DNA of 64,000 nucleotides from Leptidea sinapis (GCF_905404315.1 NC_066301.1:5270001-5334000); one strand, 5' to 3'; counted from the stretch's first letter, positions 11,801 through 24,249 are shown. The notes: a model not told the origin generated them from the letters alone. Numbers and translations: made by a program.

Positions 11801-12240
11801 TAGGGGCAGTGAGTGAGCGAGTTTATTTGCGGAGATCTGAGACGCAATTATATTAAGATTACATATTTATCTGCGAAACCGAGACATTTCTTTGGGGTTT
11901 TCATGTGGACATCACAAGAGCTGCTCGTTAAAATATTATTACTCAATTAAATCTTACTTCATGAAATACCTCAAGAAACACTTTTTGTTCGTTTTTAATT
12001 GAAAAACAATATATTGGTATTGTCTAAGTTTACTTACTTACTTTTTTTAGTAGTGTTCGGCAAAATGATTGCAAAACTTAATTGACTATGGTTGATTTTT
12101 CTTTAAATAAAGATTCTAACTCTCTAACCTATTTTTTCACTGCTACCTCTCTCTTCTTTCTTAAAATTAACTTTAAGTTGGGTGTAGATACCAAACACAC
12201 TATAAATTGATGTACGAAATGAATTTTCTTTATGTCTAGG

Positions 12241-12468
12241 TTATACTGGATTAGGTATATTATGAAAATTCAAATTTAACTGGCCTTGCTTAGTTTTTAT
12301 TTTAAGGACGTCGACGACGGTTGTACTTTTTTGCAAGACAGCTTCCACGTATTTCGACAAAATAACATCTCTATAGAGTTCCTGGAGGGGGATGGAGTCC
12401 CGTTTGATCCCCAATATTGATTCCGGGCTCACGACGTCGGACGCCGGCTCTCGCCTGATCTTATCATT
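12241..12468 (-). pseudogene. unrecognised coding-like fragment
   Basis: A frame of about 75 residues includes REPASDVVSPESILGIKRDS, SIPLQELYRDVILSKYVEAV and STTVVDVLKIKTKQG, and stops after HNIPNPV. The 5' half uses G/C-ending codons, unlike the AT-rich neighbourhood, and the peptide looks amphipathic rather than random. There is no good start codon upstream, although a methionine occurs before SPESILG. I do not recognise the family. It could be a terminal exon, a decayed transposon gene or a processed pseudogene. Confidence 0.3.
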
Positions 12469-13639
12469 ATTTTAAATGCGTCTTTGTTACGTCTAATGCG
12501 ATTTGTATTGCTCGAAACTGCTACCAAGTTACTTTGTTTTTACTTATTTCGATCAAAATTTTATCTCATATCATCGTTGCTATAAAACAAGCAACTGTTT
12601 CACAGTTCAACAATAATTATTCATAAAATTTATGTAGTTTGAACTTAGCGACGCTTTCCCATAAAATAGAATAATTAATAACCCTTCCACTTTATCATAT
12701 CTGCTTCAAGTTTGTCAGTATCAAAGGAATCGTAAACAATTATTTTAAATGCATACTTAAGTGTGGGTAAATTTTTATTAATTTTAGCTTTGTGCATTTA
12801 TTCTCTTTAATAACATCAGCTATAAAAATCACACTATTGCGATTTGCGCATAATTAAATTGTACTAAAATTACATACCAGATTTGTTTTGTGTTTGCGTA
12901 TATCTATTTTTTTTAAATGCGATGTAATGTTAATATTATTCAAGTGTTTTCTAGATGAAAAGTGAATTGAATATGTGTAGTTTTATTTATTTAATAAAGT
13001 CAGAGTAAAACATAATTTCTGCTATCTAGAAACAAATATGTTCATATCTAAATAATCCTACAATAAGTCGTTATGGAGCGACATAATAAATTCCCATGAA
13101 GCAATAGGCATTGTGCGCAGGAGTCGATTTCACGGCGAAGGGCACACGCGCGATCATGCGAAACGTTACCTAGCCATCCACTTCTATTACACGTTATAAA
13201 CAACATACTATTATAGGTTATCTGTTTCCGAATCGATGGCCATTGTCGCTTAAATAATAACATGAATTTTGAACGGTCAAATTTGAAAGAAGTTATTTTA
13301 ATATTACAGTCGTGACATAAAATGTAAGTAATAACAGTAATAAAAATAGTTAAAAAGAACTAAGAAAGCGCTTTGGTTGAAAAGATAATGGTTGAAATTT
13401 AAAATTAACATCAATTTCTGCCTTATTAGATAGAAAGAAATAGAAAGATATGAAAAAATTATATAAATTAACAAAAATCTTATTGTGCAAATTGAAAAAT
13501 AGAATAATTTTACCAAATTAATGTACTGTTATCGGTCCTCGAAAAATCTAGATACTAAGGTTGAAAATTTGGGTCAAAATCGCGCCCAAATCAGTCAGTT
13601 ACAAACTTACATACAGGTGAAACTAAGGGAATTGGTAAC
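12469..13639. other. AT-rich non-coding stretch
   Basis: Nothing is supported. A slightly GC-rich patch at 13110-13180 (with CGCGCGATCATGCG) stands out but has no identity. Confidence 0.45.
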
Positions 13640-13771
13640 CTGGGAACTGTTGAAGGAGCTCAACCCTTTATGAAGTATCGGTAGATTCAATAGGAAAAAT
13701 ATTTATTTGACATTCATAGGTGTCATTTCTGTGACATACATGAATAAAGTGATTTTGATTTGATTTGATTA
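13640..13771 (+). mobile_element. LINE 3' UTR fragment (GATTTGATTT tail)
   Basis: AGCTCAACCCTTTATGAAG then CATTCATAGGTGTCATTTCT and GTGACATACATGAATAAAGT, ending TTTGATTTGATTTGAT. The same 3' end occurs at 51060-51189 with small changes, so it is a family terminus. No coding part remains. Confidence 0.75.
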
Positions 13772-14326
13772 ATAAATTTAAAAATTGAGGTCTAAGAACA
13801 TCCTACATCAAGAATTCTTTGCCCATACACCTAACTGGGGTTTTCTCTTATAAAATATATAAAAAATACCCTTATTTTGTTGTTATTAGTTTGAGCTTAT
13901 GGTCTTTTGACCAATATTGAAACCCGGCACATATTGGTTTCCTTCCCCAGATTTACCTTAACGTTGTAAAAATCAAAATATTGTGTATTTTATTGTTTAT
14001 GATTCAGTTTTTACTGTGAACAACGTTATAAGTTAAGGAAAATAAAGAGGATTTATTACTGCTATATCACACCAAAATACGCAATTATTAAAGCATGAAA
14101 ATATAATAAGCAAATTGTTGGGTGTCTGTTAAATAACATAGTGGCCAACCATAAGAGTGTGACGAAGGTGTTCAATGTGGAGGAAACCCTTGGTATTACA
14201 ATTATGTGGCCGTTTATCATGGGAAGTGTTCCCAGTGACAAGTCAACAATCTTACACTGATAGAAAATGACGGTTCAACCGCGAGAATGGAAAATTTCAT
14301 TCATTAAAAAATGAACTTAAAACAAA
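13772..14326. other. non-coding stretch
   Basis: I see no gene or clear repeat here. Confidence 0.45.
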
Positions 14327-14330
14327 CTGA

Positions 14331-14462
14331 GCGTACACCTTCCTTAAAGGCCGGCAACGCTCCTGTGATTCCTCTGGTGTTGCAAGAGATTGTGGGCGGC
14401 GGTGATCACTTAACAACAGGTGACCCGTACGCTCGTTTGTCCTCCTATTCCATAAAAAAAAA
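14331..14462 (+). mobile_element. Jockey/CR1-like LINE 3' end (very short copy)
   Basis: GCGTACACCTTCCTTAAAGG to CTCCTATTCCATAAAAAAAA. It is the same terminus as 1870-2010, 46845-47060 and 53858-54060. The flanks suggest the target duplication AAACTGA, just before 14331 and just after the A-tail. Only the last 130 bp were inserted. Confidence 0.85.
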
Positions 14463-14475
14463 CTGAACCAGTGTT

Positions 14476-14570
14476 AGAGTTTTATGGATGAGGACAAACG
14501 AGCTACGTACGGGTCACTTGTTGGTAGGTCACCGCGGAATATACTCTCTTGTAACACCAGAGGAATCGAC
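14476..14570 (-). mobile_element. degenerate inverted LINE 3' end facing the previous copy
   Basis: GAGGACAAACGAGC, TACGGGTCACTTGTTG, TGGTAGGTCACCGCGG and TGTAACACCAGAGGAATCG are diverged antisense matches to the 14331-14462 copy. The two lie tail to tail, about 14 bp apart, forming an imperfect inverted repeat. Confidence 0.75.
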
Positions 14571-14809
14571 TGTTAGAATATACTAACATAAAGACAACTT
14601 GACAACCCGATAAATCGTGACCACAAGTGCGCAGCGAGCCGCTGCCCCCCTTAGCAAATGCAGGAATGTTCAGAAACCGTAACGTAAGATTAAAAACAAA
14701 ATTGATTGTACTGACTTTATTTTACTTTCTTTTAAATTCAGTATTGTGAAATTTGTAGTTATTTAATTAAATTTTATTTTACAGTATAATATAGTATCTT
14801 AAAAATTTG

Positions 14810-15021
14810 TAATAGTAATGCCAATGATGACTACCACGATAATAGTTTACTGTTAACCTCTATTTGATCCCACGATACAGTATCCGACTAGTGTGGCGAT
14901 TCAATGACAATCACAATTTAGTCACATATATAAGCTTGTAAAATATTTAAACTTAATGTAAATTAATAACAATGCATTTGTAAAAAGATAGATTTGAATA
15001 AATTATTCTTATTCTTATTCT
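14810..15021 (+). repeat. probable retroposon 3' end with (TTATTC)n tail
   Basis: It ends TTTGAATAAATTATTCTTATTC plus a further TTATTCTC. A short-unit tail following a ...AATAAA... sequence is usual for LINE or SINE 3' ends. The body is not recognised and the left border is a guess. Confidence 0.45.
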
Positions 15022-15461
15022 CACAAGCGAAATTTATAACATTGTACTGTGAATGAAATCTAGATTTGCATTTACCCTCCTCAACTCAACTCTCCCTGAG
15101 TGGTGGTAAATGGTAAAAATTTGCCATTCAGAAGTGCAAATTAATTTTCATGCCACTTCATCACATAAAACTCTTCTTTTCCGTGGTGTTGGTAAACGAT
15201 TAAAAAGTATAACTCGTGACATTTGTGTCATTTAATAACTTAAATCAAAAAAATACCTGTTTCAGGATTTAGGAACTTTGTTGTCAGTCCATTCGTCCGT
15301 CTGTCTATCACAACGATTTATCCGGAGAACACTGTCTACAGGTCTACAGTCTTTTGAAGCTGTGTTACAGTTAAAAATATACTCCAACAATCTCAAGGGT
15401 ATCAAAATTATAGTATAGTTTCCGTTGACCTAGAAATATTAAATTTGGGAAGAAATAGCGT

Positions 15462-15758
15462 CTTTTTTAGTTTATGAAAGTGAGGGATGAGACGAGCAGG
15501 ACGTTCAGTTGATGGTAATTGATACGCCCTGCCCATTACAATGCAGTGCCGCTCAGGATTCTTGAGAAACCCTAAAAATTCTGAGCGGCAATTGCGCTCG
15601 TCACCTTGAGATATAAGATGTTAAGTCTCATTTGCGCAGTAATTTCACTAACTACGGCGCCCTTCTAACTAAAACACAATACTGTTTATACGTTACTACT
15701 TCACGGCAGTGATACCCATAATCTAGCCGACATTCTGTGCATGGGAGCCTCCCGCCAC
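15462..15758 (-). mobile_element. hairpin retroposon copy 4
   Basis: It is antisense and near full length: GGATGAGACGAGCAGGACG at its 3' end and GGGAGCCTCCCGCCAC at its 5' end. The A-tail is decayed (TTTTTTAGTTTATG). The inverted stem arms are present, with the right arm shortened. Confidence 0.9.
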
Positions 15759-15939
15759 AATGTACGAAACCCTCGGTGGGCGTGTCCGAATCGCACTTAC
15801 AAGAATTTTCATTTAAAACTAATATAATACCAAAAAATAATCTTTCCTAATACCGTAATATCATATTGACCTTTTGTTATTTTCCGTGCCCTATTTACTC
15901 TGTTACGGGCCACTGCCGAGAGTATCATCGCTGCGTCAT

Positions 15940-16256
15940 TTTAATGGAGAGTTTTCTCATCTTCCACCGCATTTATCACGGTGAGTGCTCAGAGTAGCTG
16001 ATCGGATTGATTCCAGCTGCTGAATTCCACCACCGGACATTGCGTCAAAATACAAAATACCACCCGCATTCCGTTGACGTCTGGCATTCCACAACTGCAA
16101 GAAATTTCTTGCCTCGCACAGCCAGATTGTAGAATCAATTACCGGCTGCTGTTTTCCCGAACCGATAAGACTTAGGGAACCTTCCAGAACAGAGCATACT
16201 CCCACCTTAAAGGCTGGCAGCGCACCTCTGACACCCGTTGTTGCAGATGTCCATTA
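15940..16256 (+). mobile_element. Jockey/CR1-like LINE, diverged ORF2 C-terminus
   Basis: The translation with interruptions gives FHRIYHGECSE, LIPAAEFHHRTLRQN, HPHSVDVWHSTTARNFLPR and NQLPAAVFPNR. It matches the order of motifs in 1405-2012 but is clearly diverged, with stops after GECSE and after FPNR. It belongs to a related, older family. The antisense frame at 15957-16205 is a shadow. Confidence 0.8.
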
Positions 16257-16266
16257 TTTTTATTTA

Positions 16267-16430
16267 TTTTTTTATGAAAATAAGGGATGAGACGAGTAGG
16301 ACGTCCAGCTGATGGTAATTGATACGCCCTGCCCATTACAATACAGTGCCGCTCAGGATTCTTGAAAATCCAAAAATTCTGAGCGGCACTGCAATTGAGC
16401 TCGTCACCTTGAGACGTAAGATGTTAAGTC
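16267..16430 (-). mobile_element. hairpin retroposon copy 5 (5'-truncated at a TA repeat)
   Basis: GGATGAGACGAGTAGGACG through the GTGCCGCTCAG/CTGAGCGGCAC stem to ATGTTAAGTC, where the match stops at (TA)8 (16431-16446). The 5' half of the element is missing. Confidence 0.88.
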
Positions 16431-16446
16431 TATATATATATATATA

Positions 16447-17007
16447 AATATGTTATGTTTCATTTCAAATATGTTTCCAGACTAAGTGATAATTAGCCTA
16501 GTTGTAACAAGCTGATACTTAACAAAATCGTATTCACACGTTCTAACAAAAGCCATGAGAACTGTTTGACATATTATCATCAAGATAAGTACGATCCAAT
16601 TTGCCACAGACGAGCTACATGAAATTATACAGAAATTGTAAAAACGTGTCGGAAGCCGTGTACGTGTACTGTGTGTCTGGTAATTGTTATTAATTGCGCT
16701 GTGAGAACTATTAACTGTTTCAATTATACTGTGGTGTTACGGGGAAATAACGTTAAAGCAAGCACTATTCAATCATTTCTGTCGGGCGTTATATATCAGA
16801 GGCGTTATAAAATACCAGGTGGGGTTGTTATGTTATCCAAACCAAATTTTACTTTTCTCAAAATAAATAACATGTCATTGACATACAACAAACAACTAGG
16901 CTCCCAATCACCTGTTAAAAAGTCGTCAAAAATGTCTGAGTGGCGTTGTATATACATTACATTAAAACATTTAAACATATCAACATTAAAACATTCATTC
17001 ATCATTA
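16447..17007. other. non-coding stretch
   Basis: No gene supported. The plus-strand frame starting at 16671 runs into the antisense of the RTE-like element and is not a gene. Confidence 0.45.
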
Positions 17008-17520
17008 ATCATCAGCCGGAAAACGGCAAGGCCTCCCCCAAAAATTTCCACGACGATCGGTCCTGCGCTACCCTCATCCAACGTATTCCGGCGATCTTGA
17101 CCAGATCGTCGGTCCATCTTGTGGCGGGCCTGCCAACACTGTGTCTTCCGGTACGTGATCGCCATTCGAGGACTTTACTGCCCCAACGGCCATCTGTCCG
17201 TCGAACTATGTGCCCTGCCCACTGCCACTTCCGTTTCGCATTCGTTTGGACTATATCGGTTACTTTGGTTCTCCTACGGATCTCCTCATTTCTGATTCGA
17301 TCTCGTAGGGAAAACTCATAGCTCTCTCCATTGCCCTCTGAGCGACAATGAGCTTTCTCATAAGGCCCATAGTTAGCGACCACGTCTGTGTACCGTAAGT
17401 CATCACTGGCAACACACACTGGTTGAAAACCTTCGTCTTTAGACACTGCGGTATTTGGGACGAGAAGATTTTACGGAGCTTCCCGAACGCTGCCCATCCG
17501 AGTTCTCGGATTCATTCATA
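17008..17520 (-). mobile_element. RTE-like LINE, ORF2 C-terminal fragment
   Basis: The minus-strand reading is LGWAAFGKLRKIFSSQIPQC, LKTKVFNQCVLPVMTYGTQT and WSLTMGLMRKLIVAQRAMER. After a frameshift it continues SLRDRIRNEEIRRRTKVTDI, KRKWQWAGHIVRR, GRPATRWTDDLVKIAG and DRSSWKFLGEALPFSG. This is the post-RT tail of RTE-clade elements common in Lepidoptera. The 3' end runs into CAGCCGGAAAACGG and ATGATTAATGATGA on the respective strands. It is 5'-truncated and frameshifted. The 216-codon plus-strand frame across it is only its antisense. Confidence 0.87.
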
Positions 17521-19817
17521 CTAACACCTTATTTCGTGGCAGTAATGTTCAAAGTCTATTGTATACGCTCATTAGATTTTGTTCTAGAGAGTTTGATTCT
17601 GGTGCGAACGAGACGGACGCGAACACGAGACAAGAACATTTTTTTTCATCAATTGAAATGTAATTATTTAGAAAAATGATTAAAAACTTTTAGATATTTC
17701 CATAATTTTGTTAATTTAAAGGGGCACTTACCTCAAATACGACACTTCATCCTTTTTAAATTTGGGCTGTTATTAAGACTAGTTTTTCACTTTACACTAT
17801 GTCATTGCGTGGCGTTGTATTCAAAGCGTGGTCGAAACTTACAAAAACTTTGCCTAATAGTTGCGTGGGCAGAGTTTTGTTTCAGACAATTTTTAAGTGT
17901 GATTGTGGATGTAGTTGTTTATTGCACGTTATTGATCTATGTGCATAGAATTATTGACTAACGTCTGTTAATGCATACTGTATTTTTCGCAGGTATATTG
18001 TCCAAGCCGTGATATTATAATTTTATGTGAATAACATTGCTATGCATGCTTACAACACTACGGATATTGAAGGACTTGTAGAGCAAAAACTTGTTGCTTT
18101 AGTCCCTCAATATATGAAGAATATAGTAATCTATATATAAAATATTACATATAAGAAAACAGCAGTTTATTTTAATATATAATACTAATATTTGAAACTT
18201 ATCTATGAAATGTTATATTGTTAGGTTTAGTTGTAGTGGATAATAGAGCGGTCCATTTTTCCAATTATATTCATTATTATTTTTAAATCACACACTGAGC
18301 TGAGTCAAAGTTACACAAGTTTAAAAAAATGTTTTAGTAGATTTTATTTTCTCTAAAAAATCAGACACACAGAATATTGTTTTCAAATTAAAATGTGTTT
18401 TAAGTCGCTAACATTCCTTCATTATCTTATTTGGCCCTCATATTGCTTGAGCTAAGCGCAAAAACTTTTTTATGCGCATTGAAGATAAGCCCATGGCTAC
18501 AAAGTGTCATTTTCACTCGTCTTCTTTTAGAAAAACTTGCGTGTCTCCACGAGATCGTGTTAATGCAAAGGCATTTTTATCGCACACGAAAGTTTAATTA
18601 GTCCTTTATGTGGTTTAATTATTAGAAGTCTTTGACGTTTGATTGTATACAGTTTTTTGTGTCTTGCGTTGAGAAGAAATGTGCTTGTTGGTTGAACAGT
18701 GTGATAGACCCTTAATCAGACTGCGTCTTTGAAGCGTGATAGTAAAAAATCGTCTAGATTCTAATGCAAGATGTATTTTTGTGTTTACAATTTCAGAATT
18801 TTACATGCATTAGGAATGCTAGATTAACTATTTCTGACTGTCTTTAAAAATGTACTGTTTGTGAAGTGCGAAGTACACGTTTTGTCCTCAGATTGCAATC
18901 TTTCCAGCACTAGATGTTGCTTATTAAAATATTATATATTACGACCCATCAGCGTCACTAAGGTTGGTGGTGGTCATCTACTAAGTCTGTCTGTTGGTGA
19001 TAGACGCATAAATTATACTATTTAATTCAACAAATTGTAGTAAAAATTAAATTATTTTGAACCATTAAATTACCAATATAATGTAATTTTGATCGTAATA
19101 AATAAATTAGTAGGTATTCAAATATTGAAGAAAACATCCGGTACAAAATGAGCTGGTATCTGGATACAATAAACTCATTGTGTCCAATTACAGAACATTT
19201 TCCACAATATAACAGTCCAGTATTGCTTTGTTCACAGATAAATTATAGAGGCACGTCCACAGTGGGCCGTGTCGCCTGTCGCGGCGACAGATCGCACCAA
19301 TTTGAATATTAATAGCGGCGGCGAACCGTGAAAACTGAGCGCTGATCTGGGATGCGCGCGAACTAGAAGTGGCCTACATGTAGGTACACGGAGTAACTAT
19401 GAGCTTCGTTCAATTATTATTGATAATCTAGCTTCTGCGACCCACTTCATTCCCACGCCCTTTTACAAAAAAGACGTCTAAAAATATAAAACGTCTAGCT
19501 TTATAATATATTAATGAAGACACGACCTAAAATTTAAATCGCAAAAATATAATAATTATCGGTTAAGATGAGGAAGCGTTACAAACAAACAAACTCTAAT
19601 TCGTGTTTATAATATAAGTTTTATAATAGAACCTGCCTTTATTAAACATAATAAAGCGAAACGTTGCTTATTTTAATAAAAATATAATATGATACCAAAA
19701 CACATTTCATGTCATGATCATGCATGATTTATTTAGATTAGATTAAAAAAAAAATCAAAAGAAAAAAAAACAAAAAAAAATCGAGTGTGCTTAAGACAAC
19801 ACGACTGAAGTAAATAA
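17521..19817. other. non-coding stretch with GC-rich pocket 19255-19375
   Basis: No gene found. Positions 19255-19375 (GGGCCGTGTCGCCTGTCGCG, then GATGCGCGCGAACTAG) are much GC-richer than the flanks and match none of the repeats listed here. An A-rich tract covers 19743-19780. Confidence 0.45.
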
Positions 19818-20112
19818 TAATATAATAATAATAATAATAATATTGACACACATTTACACAAATTATCTTGCCCCAAGTTAAGCATATATAGCCTGTGTTA
19901 TGGGTTACAAGACAATGATATATTTAATACAATATACTTACTTAAACATACATAAATTCATATAAACATACATATAAACATACATAAATACATTTAAACA
20001 TCCATTTCAACATCTATATTTATCATATAAATGCTTGCACCTACCGGGATTCGAACCCAGGACCTCTAGCTTAGTAGGTAGGATCACTAACCACTCGGCT
20101 ATACAGGTCGTC
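19818..20112 (-). mobile_element. tRNA-derived SINE
   Basis: The minus strand starts GACCTGTATAGCCGAGTGGT, holding an A-box-like TAGCCGAGTGG, and has a B-box GGTTCGAATCC some 35 bases later, in a tRNA-like head. The body follows (GTATATTGTATTAAATATATCA, CTTGGGGCAAGATAAT) and the tail is (ATT)n. The same order occurs at 45166-45410, which confirms a repeat family rather than a tRNA gene. RNA polymerase III transcription is inferred. Confidence 0.9.
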
Positions 20113-21095
20113 AAAATATTAATTAAATCAAAGTATTAATTTATAAGATCGTCAAAAACGAAATCAATTACGAAATAATCAAGAAATCACCGTTCAGGCG
20201 CGTGTAAAGAAGTTTAACTGCAAAATATTTGTATTTAATCTGCAAGACCAGAAACGTATTGGTTGGATTCGAAATCAGACCAAAGTCAAAGACGTCGTAG
20301 CTATCATAACAAAGAAAAAAAGATACCTATTGCAAGAATGGATAAGAGACTAAAAGTACATTGCTACATCCGACAACACACACTAAAGTTTCTTACTTTT
20401 AGATCCAAGACTGGATCATGGAAAGACTATTAGTATGGTTTAATTAAATTAATAGAAAAATACGTGTCTCTTCCAGCGACCTATAAAGTCGTCGATGCGC
20501 GTCGAGCATATGACTGCGCCCTGAGAGTATCGCCGCTCGACGCATAAATCAAACGCTAATAAATATCGGAGTTGCTTCCTGTCGCTAATGTAGCGTCACC
20601 CTTAACCGATAGAGCGTGGCGCACAACACTTGTTATCATTTTGAGGATTATACTGCAATGTTAAAAACATACTGACGAATTGAGAACCTCCTCCATTTTT
20701 GGAGTCAGTTAAAAAGTATAGGAAGCTCATACGTCGGCAGAGTGCGTAAATGGTTTTTTTAATTCCGTTCACAAATTTATGGCACATTAAGAGCGGATTT
20801 GTGTTCTTACATAACATACAACATACGATTTATTTTTTATTTTTACACAACATGATGTATATAAATAAAAACAAATATAAGTCATCGTTAAAAAAACTCC
20901 TTCATTAATATAATTTTATCTGTGGTAAGCTAAGTAGACAACTAATTTGTAATTGCTAACGTTTACGGTAATTATAAACAAAAATGTAAATTTGCATTTT
21001 ATTGATTTCTATACTTCTTTGTTTAAAATAAGATCTATGTTGTAATAAATGTAATTGAAAATAATTGTTCGTTTCTGTTTAAATATTATAATGTT
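20113..21095. other. non-coding stretch
   Basis: No gene or named repeat. A GC-richer segment at 20470-20635 contains GTCGTCGATGCGCGTCGAGC and may be regulatory or an old repeat. Confidence 0.4.
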
Positions 21096-21399
21096 ACTAG
21101 CTGACCCAGCAAACGTTGTATTGCCGATATTAAAATCGCGATACAAAAGTAACTGTTGATCGTAGATGGGTGAAAATTTGAAGTTGTATGTATTTTTTAA
21201 TGCTGACTCATAATCAAACAAATTTAAAAAAAATTGTCAAAAAAAAATTTCGTGTGGCCTTTAACATTTAGGGGGATGAAAGATGTTGTCCGATTCTCAG
21301 ACCTACCCAATATGCACTCAAAATTTCATGAGAATCGGTCAAGCCGTTTCGGAGGAGTTCAATGTTTAACACCATGACACGAGAATTTTATATATTATA
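21096..21399 (+). repeat. TAGCTGACCC-type interspersed repeat, uninterrupted copy
   Basis: It starts ACTAGCTGACCCAGCAAACG and runs through GATGTTGTCCGATTCTCAGA and CATGAGAATCGGTCAAGCCG to CACGAGAATTTTATATATTA. It matches the interrupted minus-strand copy at 50401-51237 along its length. The repeat resembles LINE-derived sequences common in Lepidoptera; the clade was not determined. Confidence 0.8.
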
Positions 21400-22877
21400 G
21401 GTATTTAATTTTAAGCGGCTTCACAGACAGATTAGCTTCTTAAAGTTTAATTGTGTGTTATTATATTGTAAATTATAAACTACATTTTATTTTAAATAAA
21501 TATTAAATAAAATAAACCTATTCGGGTTTTACGGTCTTGATGTAACTTGCGTGGTATTCTAAAGGTGATTGCTGACTATTTGTTACTGCATTCAGTGAGC
21601 TTTAGGTATATTATGATTACATACATTACATATTTCAAAAAAACATTTTTACAAATATTCAGCCATAAAAAACACAGATGTTTGACAATAAGCCACCATC
21701 CGTATGTAGCCTTAAATGTTAAACATATTTTGTAAAGATTGTTTTCAAATAAAATCCCATAAGTCCAGGCACAACGCATCATAACCAATTCTACCCTCAA
21801 GATATTTAATTTTGATATGAAACGCCGTGACGTATAATATATTATCCTGGACTATCTTCAAGCCAATATCACCGCAAAATATTAGCCATTGCGAATTTTA
21901 CTTGATACTTGCACTGTCCACTTTGCTTTGCTTCAATCCTGCCATGGCAATTTCAATCTTAACTCTACGGATAAAGGTTAAATTTTCGCAATACTAAGTT
22001 ACAACAGCTATAAATGCTGTCATGTAAAATTATGTCATAAGATTATAGTGCTTCAGTACAAAATATACAAACATATTTTTACGCTATCCATTTGTTACTA
22101 GAAGTTTCGGTTCAGTCAATATAAAACTCAACTATAACGAGTTACAGTTGGTTTTCGAATGGCAATGTTCTGGTTACAACTTGACCCATCCCGAGGGAGA
22201 TTTTGGACTTTAGTCACGGTTTTATTTGAATTTGCTGAAATGCATTGCGACAAATATTTGGACATTTATTGGGCATGGTGTCGAATATTAAATGGTTTAT
22301 TCTGTTTGTCATATTATATGCATTAGATGCGGTTCTGTACAACAAACGACTTGGGCGACCGATAGAGATTTGTATCTATGTGGATGGTTGAGATATCTTG
22401 GCACAGACGCAGGGTTGTCACCACTTTAGAATAAAAAAAATATATTTTAATTGTTATCAATGAAACTATTTTATCTAGTCTCGAAATTCTGTATAAAAGC
22501 TCCAGTCAACCCTAATTATTAAGTTTTCAAGCCTGTTTAAAATAATATAATAGCTAATATTTTTTGAAGACAACAAGTATTTATAATTGGTTTATATTAA
22601 GGTTCAACCCCTATTAAAAAGAATGGCTGTCTATTTTAATATTTAATAAAATTAAATACCAAAATCTTTCTAACGAAGTGTTTGAAGGAAGCGAGCAAGC
22701 AAGGTAAGTATCAAGCAAGGTGACAAAACAAACAATTTCAATTTAATTTTCGATATGAGCAATGGATAAATTATAAGATATAATAACTTATTCCATTTTA
22801 TAACGGGCTTATATGGAGTGATTTTATTCAGTTACTATAACAACAGTTGAACAAAAGCTCAGCAGATTTTTTTTAAA
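21400..22877. other. AT-rich non-coding stretch
   Basis: Nothing supported. The overlapping open frames near 21547-21800 are on opposite strands and lack domain features. Confidence 0.45.
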
Positions 22878-22986
22878 CGAATTCCATGAACGTGCTCAGA
22901 TGGACCGATTAAAGTCAGTTAAATCAAAGATGGCGGACTATAATAATGTAGAAGAAAATCTGTCTATGAGCACGTGACTCAATTCG
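22878..22986. repeat. 109 bp inverted-repeat element (small MITE candidate)
   Basis: The left arm is CGAATTCCATGAACGTGCTC and the inverted right arm CGAATTGAGTCACGTGCTCA, followed by AGA on both. The arms are about 24 bp with a few mismatches around a 60 bp centre. The size and structure fit a short fold-back element. Confidence 0.55.
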
Positions 22987-24249
22987 AGAGACACCTAGAT
23001 TGGGTGCATCTCATTTGCTTTTGAGCTAATTGCTTGAGATAGAGTATATTGCTAAATATAAAAATGGCGAATTTATATCATTTTCGATTAAATAAATATT
23101 ACTTTTTGACTCCTTCCTTATATCAGTAACACTTGAATATACCCAAATACTAAATAAATTATTATAAAGATCTATTTAGTATTGACATTCAACAAATGAG
23201 TTTAAGTGTCATTAAAAAGAGTTGAAAGCTTTTAAACATTTATCAAACTGGTTTTTATCGTTTATATTATTAAAACTCTGTTTAGATTAAAAATTTCTCT
23301 TCAAAATAGCTCCATGTGAACACATTATTAGATAAACATGAATATTTTGAAAATAGAGATGTAATATAACGTAATAACTGCAAATAGTAAAAAGTATACA
23401 GTTCCCATTCTGTGAACTTTTTTCTAGCTCGAATAACTGTAGAATGCTTGGTCGGTTTTGTTTTGATATTGGTATCATTAAGGGTGCACCCTACGTCGAA
23501 TTGCTTCGCAAGATCTAGATCTATATCAGTCACATTTAAATAAATGTATGTTATAGTTCAGGATTAGATCTAGAGACTATATTATACAGGAACATGATAA
23601 CATGGAATTTCTTTATTAGAAGAAAATCACAAAGATCACTCCAAATCATAACTTTAAACCGCCAGCATAATAGAATACTTTAAATATGGCTTTGGAACTT
23701 TGCATAGTACTTACTTGAAACTTGATGAGTATAAAAGGTTTAAGGTGGCAACCCTATTGAGACATCTATTGGACTTTGATGTTACCATCTCTAGCTTACG
23801 AGATGTAGGTAGATAGTATTCATAAGGTATTATCTTGCGCTGCGGTTCTGCCTATGCGAAGTCTGTTTTAAGTACATTTAATGGTATAGTAATGTTGATA
23901 AAACATTTAGAGGTGAGACATATTTTTCGTCACAAGTGTAACAGGTATATATATCACCGGTTGTCACTATGGCAAGATATCAAAAATCACAGTGACAAGC
24001 GAGATAGAGTATTTAATAACGACTGTTATTTGAGTAGCAGCTGTTACTGGTTACTGATAGGAGTATTTAGTAATTTGTATTTTGTCACAGCTATTATTAT
24101 ATGGTGGTCAATAATAAAATAGTTATGACTCAGCTCCTCCTTTAAATGTGGTATTAGAAAACTTATAGTTGAAATATTTTGTTTATGGTGAAGTTGAAGA
24201 AGAATATTTGGCAACTTAAGTGTGTGAGTTTTTTGAAACTAATTTGCAG
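22987..24249. other. AT-rich non-coding stretch
   Basis: No supported gene. The plus-strand frame near 23835-24122 overlaps a repeat-like segment (CACTATGGCAAGATATC with GTGACAAGCGAGATAGAG) and is unlikely to be coding. Confidence 0.4.

Noticed and set aside
16671..17321. 216-codon plus-strand open frame, the longest in the window
   Set aside because: Its second half is exactly the antisense of an RTE-like ORF2 end with strong protein motifs. The first half has no domain.
20030..20112. A tRNA gene
   Set aside because: A- and B-box-like sequence exists, but the cloverleaf is imperfect and the same head-body-tail recurs at 45166-45410, so it is a tRNA-derived SINE.
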